Assembly: GCA_025964675.1 (NCBI GenBank)
Contig: JAOPYI010000050.1
Location: 1-64,000, forward strand
Length of the DNA: 64,000 bases
Reading direction: 5' to 3'
Source of the DNA: Sphaerisporangium sp.
Lineage (GTDB): Bacteria > Actinomycetota > Actinomycetes > Streptosporangiales > Streptosporangiaceae
Shown here: piece by piece, positions 1-11,071 of the stretch
How positions within the stretch are numbered: position 1 is the stretch's first letter
Layout of the letters: the number at the start of each line of letters is the position of its first letter
Made by a program: the position numbers and the translations under genes
Notes under the pieces: model-generated
The model's database searches: none
What the model was told of the DNA's origin: nothing
Seen by the model: only the letters and a program-made list of their open reading frames with translations

Positions 1-485
1 CGCACGACCCGTCGCGGCAGGTCCCTGTGAACGCGCCCGGCCTCGCGTCCACCGACGTCACGGCGTTCCGCGTCGCGCGGGACGGCGCCCGGGTGGCGGC
101 CGTCGCCGACGACGGGCACGGCCAGCGGGTGCTGGTGGGCTCGATCAACAGGTCCACCTGGACGGTGCAGAACATGCGCACGCTGGTCCCGGCTCTCGAT
201 GGGCAGCAGATCGCCGACATCGCGTGGCGGGACGCCCGCACGCTCCTCGTCCTCACCCAGACCAAGTCCGGCCGCGAGCTGAGCCCCTGGTCGGTCACGC
301 AGGGGGTGCGGATCGAGACGGCCAAGTCGGCCTCTCGCATCGAGACCATAACCGCGGCTCCCGACCCCGTTCCCGTTCTCGCGGGCACGGCGGACGGCGA
401 GGTGCTGACGTGGAACCCGCAGAAGAACCAGTGGATCCCCGTCGCACAGGGCGGAGCCTCCGCACCGGTCTACCCCCTGGGCTGA
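1..485 (+). CDS. lpqB: Lipoprotein LpqB, C-terminal part (5' truncated by window edge)
   Basis: The reading frame is open from base 3, with no stop before the window edge, so the gene begins upstream and only about 160 C-terminal residues are seen. They read as the last blades of a beta-propeller (repeats such as AFRVARDGARVAAVADD and IADIAWRDARTLLVLTQ), the fold of LpqB, the exported lipoprotein that works with the MtrAB two-component system in envelope and division control. The identification rests mainly on these repeats and on the downstream order comF-hpf-secA, which is conserved next to mtrA-mtrB-lpqB in actinobacteria. The GTG at 27 is internal and is not the true start. Confidence 0.8.
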   Translation, partial: HDPSRQVPVNAPGLASTDVTAFRVARDGARVAAVADDGHGQRVLVGSINRSTWTVQNMRTLVPALDGQQIADIAWRDARTLLVLTQTKSGRELSPWSVTQGVRIETAKSASRIETITAAPDPVPVLAGTADGEVLTWNPQKNQWIPVAQGGASAPVYPLG

Positions 486-563
486 GACCCGCCACAGGTG
501 GTCGCTGTGGACAACTACCTGGCCTCGTCCGGTTCTGTCGGTGGCCGGCCGCATGGTGGACGG

Positions 564-1307
564 GTGCTGACCGCCTTCCTCGATCTGGTCCTGCCCCCGC
601 GCTGCGCCGGGTGCGCGAGAGGGGGCGCCGTGGTCTGCCCCGCCTGTACGGCGGAGCTCCACGGCGACCCGCGACCGAGATCGCCGAGCCCCGCGCCTCC
701 CGGGCTTCCCGAGTGCTGGGCGGCGGCCTCCTACGAGGGGGTGCCGCGCCGGGCGATCCTCGCGTACAAGGAGCGCGGCCGTACGACGCTGGCGCGGCCG
801 CTCTCCGCGTGCCTGGCATCCACTCTCACGGCGGCGTTGGACGCCTCAGGCCTGCTCGACGCTCCGTTCGCCCTGGTTCCGGTCCCGAGCTCCCGCGAGG
901 CCGTACGACGGCGTGGCCACGATCCCGTCCGGCGGCTGGCGGCGCTCGCCGCAGGCCGTCTGCGGTCTCGGGGACGGCCGGTCACGCTGGCGCCTGTCCT
1001 CGCGCAGCGGCGCGCGGTCCGCGACCAGGCGGGCCTGAGCGCCTCTGAGAGGGCCGCGAACCTCGCGGGTGCCTTCGGATCGCGGAGGCCGCGGAGCCCT
1101 TCCGGGCACCCGCTGTGGGGGCGCCCGGAGCCCGTGGCGGTGCTGCTCGACGACATCGTTACCACGGGCACGACACTGGCGGAGGCCGCCGCGGCGCTGC
1201 GCCACGAGGGCGTGGCGGTCCCGCTGGCGGTGACCATCGCGGCCACGCGACGCCGGGCGCGCGACACGCCCGGGTTTGATCCAACGCCAAAAGATTACGA
1301 ACAGTAA
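564..1307 (+). CDS. ComF family phosphoribosyltransferase-like protein
   Basis: A ComFC/GntX-type protein of 247 residues. The N-terminus carries a zinc-ribbon pattern (CAGC then CPAC). The C-terminal PRT fold has the PRPP-binding motif VLLDDIVTTGTTLAEA. In competent bacteria ComFC acts in DNA uptake; in actinomycetes the role is unproven. GTG 564 is preferred because the family begins close to LxxLLxPxxCxxC; an upstream in-frame ATG at 498 would add a non-conserved leader. It follows lpqB by about 80 bases on the same strand, the arrangement I recall for M. tuberculosis Rv3242c next to lpqB. Confidence 0.85.
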   Translation: MLTAFLDLVLPPRCAGCARGGAVVCPACTAELHGDPRPRSPSPAPPGLPECWAAASYEGVPRRAILAYKERGRTTLARPLSACLASTLTAALDASGLLDAPFALVPVPSSREAVRRRGHDPVRRLAALAAGRLRSRGRPVTLAPVLAQRRAVRDQAGLSASERAANLAGAFGSRRPRSPSGHPLWGRPEPVAVLLDDIVTTGTTLAEAAAALRHEGVAVPLAVTIAATRRRARDTPGFDPTPKDYEQ

Positions 1308-1822
1308 TGAATTTGCCAAAACCGGAGCGTGCCCCGGCAGCCACATGTCGCTGGCTCTGCCATCGAACCACCCTGCTCAAGGACGCGCGAAGCCTGACTG
1401 TGCCGAGCATGAGCATGGTCAACGCCGGGTCTGCCGAAGGTCTGGGACCCCAAATCAAATAACTGAAAGTGATCGTTTAGCCGCTCTCGCGGCTGACATT
1501 CGGCCCGGTAGCGACTAGCGTTCGAGCATGGCACCCGTTCGGGTCCGTGGTTGCGCCGGACCGACCCCCTTCAGGGGACCGGAATGGCTAGCCGATGCCA
1601 GCCGCAGGCGAAACGGCCCACGTAAGGCGACTCTTCGTCGACCGATCACGGTGCGGCTTAGAGGTAAGTCCTGCCTTCCCGGGGGGCCAGATGTCCCCCG
1701 CCAGAAGAGAAGGGCAGTAGTGGCGACTGAGCCGCGAACCCCTCAGCAGGCGAATGTGGGGACGAAGACCAGGTCGGCCGGACGGGTGCCCTCCTCGCAG
1801 TCGAGACGAAGGGGGCCTTTGA
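1308..1822. other. 515-base gap upstream of hpf
   Basis: No convincing gene. The plus-strand frame 1528-1863 is arginine-rich and runs into hpf, so I treat it as noise, although a TAGCGT hexamer six bases before its ATG resembles a leaderless promoter. A short hairpin GCCGC-TCTC-GCGGC lies near 1480-1493. The region is less GC-rich than the flanking genes around 1290-1500, as expected for a promoter. The hpf transcript may therefore carry a leader of up to about 300 bases; no known riboswitch was recognised. Confidence 0.4.
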
Positions 1823-2485
1823 GTGGACATCATCGTCAAGGGACGGCACACCAGTGTGAGTGACCGGTTCCGCGATCATGTGACGACCAAGCTGGCCAGG
1901 ATCGAACGACTGGACAACAAGCTCATACGAGTGGACGTGGAGGTGTCCAAGGAAGCCAATGTGCGGGCGACCGACGACCGCGAGCGGGTGGAGTTGACCA
2001 TCCACTCCAAGGGACCGGCGATCCGGGCGGAAGCGTCCGCCGACGACCGGTTCTCGGCACTCGACATCGCGCTCGGCAAGCTCGAAGGGCGGCTCAGGCG
2101 CATCGCCGACCGCCGCAAGATCCACCATGGCAACCACTGCCCTCCGTCGGTCGCCGAGCTCACCTCCGTGCTGGCCGACCATTACGAGCCCCTGCCAGAG
2201 CCGCTTCCCGCAGAGCCCCAGGTGCAGGACAAGGCGGAGCGACCGCCACACGAGGACGACTATCCGGAACCCATCGTTTCGATCGAGATGGACGGCGACG
2301 GCCCCCTCGTCGTCCGCGAGAAGTTCCACGAGGCAGACCCGATGACCATCGACCAGGCACTGCTGGAGATGGAGCTCGTCGGGCACGATTTCTACCTGTT
2401 CCGGGACAAGGAGTGCGGGAAGCCCAGCGTCGTTTACCGGCGTGTCGGGTACGCGTACGGCGTCTTGCGGCTCGTAGAACAGTAA
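1823..2485 (+). CDS. hpf: Ribosome hibernation-promoting factor, long form
   Basis: 220 residues. The N-terminal domain (about 1-105; starts MDIIVKGRHTSVSDRFRDHV) is the S30AE/YfiA fold that sits in the 30S decoding channel. The C-terminal domain (about 155-220; VVREKFHEADPMTIDQALLE and FRDKECGKPSVVYRR) is the dimerisation module that joins two ribosomes into 100S particles. Possession of both makes it a long-form HPF, expected in stationary phase or stress. Start GTG 1823 has GAAGGGGG about eight bases upstream. It sits between comF and secA as in mycobacteria (Rv3241c, from memory). Confidence 0.93.
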   Translation: MDIIVKGRHTSVSDRFRDHVTTKLARIERLDNKLIRVDVEVSKEANVRATDDRERVELTIHSKGPAIRAEASADDRFSALDIALGKLEGRLRRIADRRKIHHGNHCPPSVAELTSVLADHYEPLPEPLPAEPQVQDKAERPPHEDDYPEPIVSIEMDGDGPLVVREKFHEADPMTIDQALLEMELVGHDFYLFRDKECGKPSVVYRRVGYAYGVLRLVEQ

Positions 2486-2623
2486 CCAACGCGTTCGAAG
2501 ATCCTCTCGACCACCCCCGCGCGCCGGAAACCCATGTAATGATGGCGGTTCCGACGGCGCGGGAGCGTCGCGCGGTAGGGATCGACCTACCTGGCGCGAT
2601 CTGGCTCCCCACGAGGAGGAGGC

Positions 2624-3328
2624 GTGACGCAGACCGACGAAACGGCGGGCCGCTCGGGGCGTGACGAGCCGATCCGCGTGCTGATCGTTGACGATCACGC
2701 GTTGATCAGGCGGAGCCTGGAGCTGGCGCTGGCCGCGGAGCCGGACATCGAAGTGGTCGGCGAGGCGAGCGATGGTCAGGAGGCGGTCGAGATCGCCGAC
2801 CGCCTCCTGCCGGACGTCGTCCTGATGGACGTCCGGATGCCAAGGCAGGGCGGCATCGAGGCGACCCGGGCCATCAAGGCGTCCGTGCCGAGCGCGCGCA
2901 TCGTGATGCTGACGGTGAGCGACGAGGAAGAAGACCTCTTCGAGGCCATCAAGGCGGGGGCCACCGGCTACCTGCTGAAGGACGTGCAGATCGACGAGGT
3001 GCCGGACGCCGTCCGCGGCGTTCACGAAGGCCAGTCGCTCATCAACCCCGCGATGGCGGCCAAGCTCATCACCGAGTTCGCCAACATGAGCCGCAAGGAG
3101 GCCGAGCGGCCTCCGCAGCTTCCTGTGCCCCGGCTGACCGACCGCGAGATGGAAGTGCTCCGCCTGGTCGCCAAGGGCATGAACAACCGCGAGATCGCCA
3201 AGCAGTTGTTCATCTCGGAGAACACCGTGAAGAACCACGTGCGCAACATCCTGGAGAAGCTCCAGCTGCACTCCCGGATGGAAGCCGTGGTCTACGCGGT
3301 GCGGGAACGCCTACTTGAGATCACCTGA
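2624..3328 (+). CDS. Orphan NarL/LuxR-family response regulator
   Basis: 234 residues. The receiver domain (about 16-135) has the acidic pair IVDDH, the phospho-acceptor Asp69 in VVLMDVRMP and Lys119 in LLKD. The output is a LuxR helix-turn-helix (about 171-230; LTDREMEVLRLVAKGMNNREI, GMNNREIAKQLFISENTVKNH around 185-205). GTG 2624 has a strong AGGAGGAG site. No histidine kinase adjoins, so it is an orphan or is served in trans. A regulator at this place between hpf and secA also occurs in Streptomyces (from memory). Its 3' end overlaps the convergent YcaQ gene by eight bases. Confidence 0.9.
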   Translation: MTQTDETAGRSGRDEPIRVLIVDDHALIRRSLELALAAEPDIEVVGEASDGQEAVEIADRLLPDVVLMDVRMPRQGGIEATRAIKASVPSARIVMLTVSDEEEDLFEAIKAGATGYLLKDVQIDEVPDAVRGVHEGQSLINPAMAAKLITEFANMSRKEAERPPQLPVPRLTDREMEVLRLVAKGMNNREIAKQLFISENTVKNHVRNILEKLQLHSRMEAVVYAVRERLLEIT

Positions 3329-4571
3329 GCCGTAGGGCGGCCTGAAGGGGCGCCGCGAGCCCGGGCAGGTTGACGCGCTCCACGCGAACGTCGTCGCAGC
3401 CGACCCAGGCCGCTGCCTCCCAGAGGGCCTCGGCCATGGCCTCGACCGTGCCGGCGCGGACGCTGGCGCCCGCCCCCGGCTCGAAGCCCACCTGCCGGGC
3501 GACGAAGGTGGACCCCTCGCGAGCGGGGTCCACGCGCCCGATCAGGCGCCCACCGGCCAGCACGGGCATGGTGAAGTAGCCGTGGACCCGCTTTTCCTTC
3601 GGCACGTAGGCCTCCAGACGGTGGGTGAAGCCGAACACCCGCTCGGTGCGGGCGCGATCCCACACCAGGGAGTCGAAGGGAGACAGCGGCGTCGTGCGGT
3701 GGTGCCCGCGCGGCGCGGTCTGGAGTGCGGCGGGGTCGGCCCAGGCGTTGGGCCGCGCGGCTCCGCCGGTCACACGGCCCCCACCCCGGGCCTCGGCCCA
3801 CCCGGCGACGCGCACAGGCACGAGCCCGGCCGAGCCGTCGAGCAGCGCCTCGTCGAGCATGGCCGCGTAGGCGCCGCGCACCCGCAGGAAGTCGGCGAGG
3901 TCGGCGCGGGTGGCGACCCCGAGCGCGGTGCCGGCGATGCGCGCCAGCCGTACGACGCACTCGGCGTCGGTGAGATCCTCGCCCAGGAGGGCTGACGGGA
4001 CCACGCGGTCGGCCACGTCGTAGACCCTGCGCCAGCCGACCCTGCGCGTGCAGACCACCTCGCCGATGTCGAGGAGGAACTCCACGGCGATCTTGACGTC
4101 GGACCAGTCCCACCAGGGGCCGCCGTTCTTGGCGCCGCCGAGCTCGGTGGTGGTCAGCGGGCCTTCGTTCCTGACCTGCTCGAGCACCTTGTCGATCGTG
4201 GGCGGGACCTCGTGCCAGCGGAACCGCCGGTCGCGGTAGGCCCGGCGGCGGAAGGAGTAGAGCGGCCAGTCGTCGATCGGCAGGATGCAGGCGGCGTGGC
4301 ACCAGTATTCGAAGGCGAGGGCGGGGTCGTGCCAGTAGGCCCGCTCGACCTTCGCCCTGCCGACGGACCCCAGCCTGGCGTACGCCACCAGCTCGTGGGA
4401 GCGGGCGAGGACGGAGATCGTGTCGAGCTGGACGGCGGCCAGGCGCCGCAGCATGGCGGTCACCCCGCCGCGCCGCGAATCCGCGCCCAGGAACCCCTGG
4501 GCGCGCAGGATGACCCTGCGCGCCTCGTCGGAGGAGAGCTCGAGCGCGGGGACCGGGAGACCATTCGCCAT
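3321..4571 (-). CDS. YcaQ/AlkX-type winged-helix DNA glycosylase
   Basis: 416 residues, HTH_42 (YcaQ/AZL) family. E. coli YcaQ unhooks interstrand crosslinks and bulky N7-guanine adducts; relatives in antibiotic producers protect against self-made alkylators. The catalytic Q-x-D motif is seen as Gln48-Leu49-Asp50 within LAAVQLDTISVLARSHELV, matching the YcaQ-like (QxD) rather than the AlkZ-like (QxQ) subgroup. Further family signatures are WLYSF-like WPLYSFRRRAYRDR and the C-terminal GRVDPAREG. Convergent with the response regulator. No biosynthetic cluster is nearby, so a housekeeping repair role is likelier than self-resistance. Confidence 0.85.
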   Translation of the reverse strand: MANGLPVPALELSSDEARRVILRAQGFLGADSRRGGVTAMLRRLAAVQLDTISVLARSHELVAYARLGSVGRAKVERAYWHDPALAFEYWCHAACILPIDDWPLYSFRRRAYRDRRFRWHEVPPTIDKVLEQVRNEGPLTTTELGGAKNGGPWWDWSDVKIAVEFLLDIGEVVCTRRVGWRRVYDVADRVVPSALLGEDLTDAECVVRLARIAGTALGVATRADLADFLRVRGAYAAMLDEALLDGSAGLVPVRVAGWAEARGGGRVTGGAARPNAWADPAALQTAPRGHHRTTPLSPFDSLVWDRARTERVFGFTHRLEAYVPKEKRVHGYFTMPVLAGGRLIGRVDPAREGSTFVARQVGFEPGAGASVRAGTVEAMAEALWEAAAWVGCDDVRVERVNLPGLAAPLQAALRLR

Positions 4572-4654
4572 GGACCGATGGTAGGGCGTGCCACCGACAA
4601 AACGGCTACGCAGGTGTCCCGCGCGGAAGGCGCCTCACCGGCGCATGGCGGCGA

Positions 4655-4942
4655 TCAGGCCTGGTCGGAGTGGCGCTCGAACGGGGAGTGGTGCTCCTTG
4701 ATCGCGATGTGGCGGGGAGCGTCCTCGATGACGTCGGAGAAGATGTCGAAGATCAAGGCGAGCACGCCGCCGACCGCGATCACCACGGCGCCGGTCCAGA
4801 AGAGGAACCAGTTGGGGCCGATCGTGAGGGCCACACCGCCGATGGTGAACCCCAGAAGGATCACCGTGACCGCCAGCCACGACGAGGCGCGCCCCGCGTG
4901 GGACTGCCCGCTGTGCGCCTGCGCCGGTGAGCTCTCAGCCAT
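4655..4942 (-). CDS. Small two-helix membrane protein, HGxxPAAW-like
   Basis: 95 residues from ATG 4942, chosen over an upstream in-frame start at 4972 because AAGGAG lies just ahead. The N-terminus has HAGRASSW at 15-22, a variant of the HGxxPAAW signature of a short actinobacterial membrane protein family. Two hydrophobic segments follow (about 24-43 and 46-66), then a charged tail. Function is unknown. It is divergent from secA. Confidence 0.65.
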   Translation of the reverse strand: MAESSPAQAHSGQSHAGRASSWLAVTVILLGFTIGGVALTIGPNWFLFWTGAVVIAVGGVLALIFDIFSDVIEDAPRHIAIKEHHSPFERHSDQA

Positions 4943-5149
4943 CCTGACTCCTTGATCTCGTTCAGATGCCATGCCGTCAGAGGAGTGCCCCGTGGCAAAG
5001 ATTCCCTCCCCTTACCATCGCACGATATACAACGTCACCACTGGTACCGCGGGCTGTACCCGTGTAAAGGCCTCCAGGTGGGGTACGCGGGAACTTCCGA
5101 CGCCCGAACAGCGTCGTTGACGGTGGCTGTGTCCGGTGGTGAAACCGCC

Positions 5150-5155
5150 TACCAT
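5150..5155 (+). promoter_or_regulatory. Candidate -10 element for secA
   Basis: TACCAT in the 290-base divergent gap before secA. It would give a leader of about 75 bases. No good -35 is visible (TTGACG at 5117-5122 is too far), so this is only a candidate. Confidence 0.25.
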
Positions 5156-5234
5156 GGCTACGGGGAACCATGTCCCGTCCCCTCCTCCGCAGCCGTCGGG
5201 CCGCGGTACAGACCTGCGAGGAGCTTTACAAAAA

Positions 5235-8039
<2,805 letters not shown>

Positions 8040-8040
8040 A

Positions 8041-8095
8041 AAGCGGCCGAACGGCCCCGTGACCGTCTCCCGGTCACGGGGCCGTTCGGCCGCTT
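8041..8095. terminator. Strong hairpin terminator after secA
   Basis: A perfect 25-bp inverted repeat (8041-8065 with 8071-8095) around a five-base loop TCTCC, beginning two bases after the secA stop. There is no T tract, common in high-GC actinomycetes. It also serves the convergent Rv3235-like gene, whose stop is at 8100. Confidence 0.9.
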
Positions 8096-8099
8096 GCCG

Positions 8100-8606
8100 T
8101 CAGGCGGTCTCGAAGTCGGTGCACAGCCACTGAACGCCGTGCCGTTCCAGCCGGATCGCGAGCACGTGACTGCGCTCCCCGCAGTGCACCAGCAGGCACA
8201 CCTCGATGGCGCCGTCGCGGGGCGGGTTGACGTGCGGCAGCCCGACCATCGGCGGCCGTCTGGTGTGGATCATCTTCCCGGCCCGCACCAGCTCGGCGTA
8301 CGCCCTCTCGGTCAGCCGGTCGGCGACGGTGCTCGGCGGGCGCCGGCCCGCCAGGATCTCGGCCATGGCCTGACCGAGGCTCCGCAGCCTGCGCTCGTCG
8401 GGTGGCGAGCCCGCCGCCCCGCCCCCGCGCGTGCCGTACGTTCTCGGGTGGGGGTCGTCGCAGGGCGGGTCGTAGGCGAGGGCGAGGGCGCCCTGGGTCG
8501 GGGGCACGGGCGGGGAGCCCGGGCCGCGTTCGTCGTCGTAGGGCGGGTCGGCCGGAGGGACTGACCGCAGGCGGGGGAGGGTGACCGGTCGGGAGGGACG
8601 GGGCAT
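8100..8606 (-). CDS. Rv3235-like (DUF6459-type) actinobacterial protein
   Basis: 168 residues from ATG 8606 (GGAG upstream). A Pro-rich N-terminal half is followed by a conserved C-terminal domain with RRLRSLGQAMAEILAGRRPP and a terminal VQWLCTDFETA. This matches the family named after M. tuberculosis Rv3235, found near secA1 in many actinobacteria. Biochemical function is unknown. Other in-frame starts up to 8840 exist but lack a good ribosome site and would run into the nagE 3' end. Confidence 0.75.
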   Translation of the reverse strand: MPRPSRPVTLPRLRSVPPADPPYDDERGPGSPPVPPTQGALALAYDPPCDDPHPRTYGTRGGGAAGSPPDERRLRSLGQAMAEILAGRRPPSTVADRLTERAYAELVRAGKMIHTRRPPMVGLPHVNPPRDGAIEVCLLVHCGERSHVLAIRLERHGVQWLCTDFETA

Positions 8607-8749
8607 CGGGCACTCCGGTGTCGTCGGCGAATCTTGACGCACTAAGGAGTTTCCGGCCAGGCCCGGTGATACGGCTGTCGCCAACTTCCTGCTCGTGCAG
8701 GAGTTTCGTACGGGTTGGGCCGTAAAGATCACCAGGAGTTGGCGGGCTC

Positions 8750-8780
8750 GGTGACCGGCCGCGTACCCATTGCGGTCACC
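8750..8780 (-). terminator. Possible hairpin after the dasR-nagE unit
   Basis: GGTGACCG (8750-8757) pairs with CGGTCACC (8773-8780) over a 15-base loop. A further GGTGACC lies at about 8793-8799. Weak terminator candidate downstream of the minus-strand nagE stop. Confidence 0.35.
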
Positions 8781-8814
8781 TGACGCCCGCACCGGTGACC
8801 GTCCGGAAACCTGG

Positions 8815-10140
8815 TCAGGGCGCGTTGGCGCGCGGTTCACCGGAGTCCACGTCAGGTTCGGGCTCTCGTCCCGGAGTCATGATGTTGAGCCGCTTGATCA
8901 GGAAGCTGAACACCACGTAGTAGACCACCGCGTAGATCAGCCCGAGGAACATGATCTGCCAGAACTTGTCGGTGTTGGACTTTGTGGCGTTGAGCGTCGC
9001 GTCGATCGCGCCCGCCGAGAAGCTGAAGCCGAGATGCCCGTCCAGGGCGGCCACCAGGGCCATCGACAGGCCGGTGAGCAGGGCGTGGATCACGAAGAGC
9101 AGTGGCGCGACGAAGATGAACGCGAACTCGATCGGCTCGGTGATCCCGGTGACGAACGCCACCAGCGCCGCCGAGATCATGATGCTGCCGACGGCCGGGC
9201 GGCGGTGGGGCGGCGCCGCGCGCCAGATGGCGATGGCGGCGGAGGGCAGGCCGAACATGATCACGGGGAAGAACCCGGCCATGAACTCGCCGGATCCCGG
9301 GTTGCCCTGCAGGTAGCAGGTCAGGTCGCCCGCGAACTGCTTGCCCGCGACGGTGCAGTCCGGTACCTGGAACCACACGATGGAGTTCAGGAAGTGGTGC
9401 AGGCCGAGGGGGATGAGCAGCCGGTTGAAGACGCCGTAGATGCCCGCGCCGGCCGTGGAGTGGTCCGCCAGCCAGTGGCCGAAGCTGGTCATCCACTCGC
9501 CGACCGGCTGCCAGAGGAGCCCGAAGACCACGCCGAGGATGAGGGCCCCGAAGGCCGTGACGATGGGGACGAACCTGCGGCCGCCGAAGAACGCCAGCCA
9601 CGTCGGCAGCTTGATGCGGTAGTAACGCTGGTAGAGCAGCGCCGCGGTGATCCCGATCACGATGCCACCGAGCACGCCGGTCGGGTTGCCCGCCGCCAGG
9701 TTGAGCACTTCCGTCGGCTTGCCGTCCGCCCCGACTATCGTCTGCGCGACCCTCTTGTGCACCGCGAAGCCGGAGGACGCGTCGAAGAACAGCAGCTTGG
9801 ACACCCGGTCGAAGACCAGGTAGCCGATCAGCGCGGCGAGCGCCGTGGACCCGTCGGAGCGGCGGGCGAAGCCGACGGCCACACCGATGGCGAAGAGGAT
9901 GGGGAGGTTGTCGAAGAGCACCCCTCCCGCGCCTCCGACGATCTCGGCGATCTTGTCGAGGGCGGCGTTCTGCGTGCGGCCGAGGAGGTCGTCCTGGCCC
10001 AGGCGGAGCAGCAGGCCCGCCGCGGGCAGGGCGGCGATCGGCAGCATCAGCGAGCGGCCGATGCGGGACATGATCGCCATGAGGGCGGACGTGGATGATG
10101 GGGCCGCGGGCAGGCCCGCGTCGGCCGAAGGGGAGCTCAT
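8815..10140 (-). CDS. nagE2: PTS N-acetylglucosamine permease, EIIC subunit
   Basis: 441 residues, about ten hydrophobic segments, glucose/GlcNAc-family EIIC. It carries phosphorylation-coupled sugar uptake but has no fused EIIB or EIIA; these are separate genes at 12147 and 12407. Signature segments are RSLMLPIAALPAAGLLLRLG, LIPLGLHHFLNSIVWFQ and the substrate loop VTGITEPIEFAFIF. ATG 10140 has GGAGGAAAG just upstream. It lies 31 bases after the DasR-like gene on the same strand, so the two are probably cotranscribed. GlcNAc specificity is inferred from family and context, by analogy with Streptomyces NagE2. Confidence 0.9.
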   Translation of the reverse strand: MSSPSADAGLPAAPSSTSALMAIMSRIGRSLMLPIAALPAAGLLLRLGQDDLLGRTQNAALDKIAEIVGGAGGVLFDNLPILFAIGVAVGFARRSDGSTALAALIGYLVFDRVSKLLFFDASSGFAVHKRVAQTIVGADGKPTEVLNLAAGNPTGVLGGIVIGITAALLYQRYYRIKLPTWLAFFGGRRFVPIVTAFGALILGVVFGLLWQPVGEWMTSFGHWLADHSTAGAGIYGVFNRLLIPLGLHHFLNSIVWFQVPDCTVAGKQFAGDLTCYLQGNPGSGEFMAGFFPVIMFGLPSAAIAIWRAAPPHRRPAVGSIMISAALVAFVTGITEPIEFAFIFVAPLLFVIHALLTGLSMALVAALDGHLGFSFSAGAIDATLNATKSNTDKFWQIMFLGLIYAVVYYVVFSFLIKRLNIMTPGREPEPDVDSGEPRANAP

Positions 10141-10171
10141 CGGCTTTCCTCCAGAGATGGGGATGGGAGGA

Positions 10172-10912
10172 CTAGCTGCGCCGCGTCGGGATCTCCAGCA
10201 CCGTACGGAGCTGGTACCGGTCGGCACGATAGGTCGAGACCCCGAACTCGACACAGACGCCGCCTGAGAACGACCGGCGCTGGAGCAGCAGCACGGCACC
10301 GCCTCGGGGTAGCTTGAGCAGATCGGCGTCGCCTGGGTCGGCGATGCCACCGTCGATGGTCAGCTCTCCGGCGTCGAGGACCACTGCGTGGCGGGTCTCC
10401 AGCAGCGCGTAGAGCGATCGGCCGGACAGGTCGAACGACTCCAGGTCGGGCGCGAAGGACACCGGGATGTGGGCCCGTTCGATGCACAGCGGGTCGCCGT
10501 CCGCCGTGCGCAGCCGTTCGATGAAGTGCACCGCCTCGCCTGGCTGGATGCCGAGCTCCCGTGCGAGGTGCGCGCTGGCCCGGACCACCCGCCGGTCCAG
10601 GTCGCGGGAGCCGGGTTCCATGCCCCGGGCCCGCATGTCGTCGCTGAACGAGGTGAGCCGCAGCGCCATCTCGATCTTCGGGCGTGCCACGAACGTGCCC
10701 TTGCCCGCGACGCGGTGCAGCCTGCCCTCCGAGACGAGGTGATCGACCGCCTGGCGTACAGTCATCCGCGACAGGCGGAAACGCTGGCAGAGCTCCCGCT
10801 CGGAGGGGATCGCCGCTCCGATGGAGAGCTCGTTGTTCTCGATGAGGTCGAGGAGGATCTCGCGAAGCTGGAAGTACTTCGGCACGGGGCTGTCGGGGTC
10901 GATCTCGGCCAC
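10172..10912 (-). CDS. dasR: GntR/HutC-family regulator, DasR-like
   Basis: 246 residues. The N-terminal winged helix (about 1-75) has ELCQRFRLSRMTVRQAVDHL; the UTRA ligand domain (about 95-240) contains the segment around FIERLRTADGDPLCIERAHI. DasR represses GlcNAc uptake and chitin genes and is released by glucosamine-6-phosphate; in Streptomyces it also gates development and antibiotic production. The GlcNAc PTS genes on both sides and dre-like palindromes at 10963 and 13044 support the assignment over other GntR paralogues. Divergent from the SIS-domain gene. Confidence 0.85.
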   Translation of the reverse strand: MAEIDPDSPVPKYFQLREILLDLIENNELSIGAAIPSERELCQRFRLSRMTVRQAVDHLVSEGRLHRVAGKGTFVARPKIEMALRLTSFSDDMRARGMEPGSRDLDRRVVRASAHLARELGIQPGEAVHFIERLRTADGDPLCIERAHIPVSFAPDLESFDLSGRSLYALLETRHAVVLDAGELTIDGGIADPGDADLLKLPRGGAVLLLQRRSFSGGVCVEFGVSTYRADRYQLRTVLEIPTRRS

Positions 10913-10962
10913 TGATCCTCTCCCCTCTCGATCTCGGCGTGGGTATAAGTTAGGGTTTGTAC

Positions 10963-10984
10963 TGGTCTAGTCCGGACTAGACCA
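10963..10984. promoter_or_regulatory. dre-like 22-bp perfect palindrome (DasR operator)
   Basis: Arms TGGTCTAGTCC (10963-10973) and GGACTAGACCA (10974-10984) are exact reverse complements. Each outer half begins like the Streptomyces dre consensus ACTGGTCTAGACCAGT, the left one as ACTGGTCTAG from 10961. It can be read as two overlapping dre halves. It lies between divergent dasR and the SIS-domain gene, overlapping the expected promoter region of both. Confidence 0.8.
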
Positions 10985-11071
10985 CACGCCAGAAATGAGT
11001 GTCAACGTACGGACCGGCGACGGATCGATAACGGCCCGATCTCGCCCTCCGAAGCTGAAGGACGGGCACGG

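Noticed and set aside
1577-1610. GGAAT resembling a SigR -35
   Set aside because: No GTT at 18-19 bases downstream.
1528-1863. Arg-rich 111-codon frame upstream of hpf with a leaderless-like promoter
   Set aside because: Composition is that of a shadow frame, it overlaps the hpf start and resembles no known protein.
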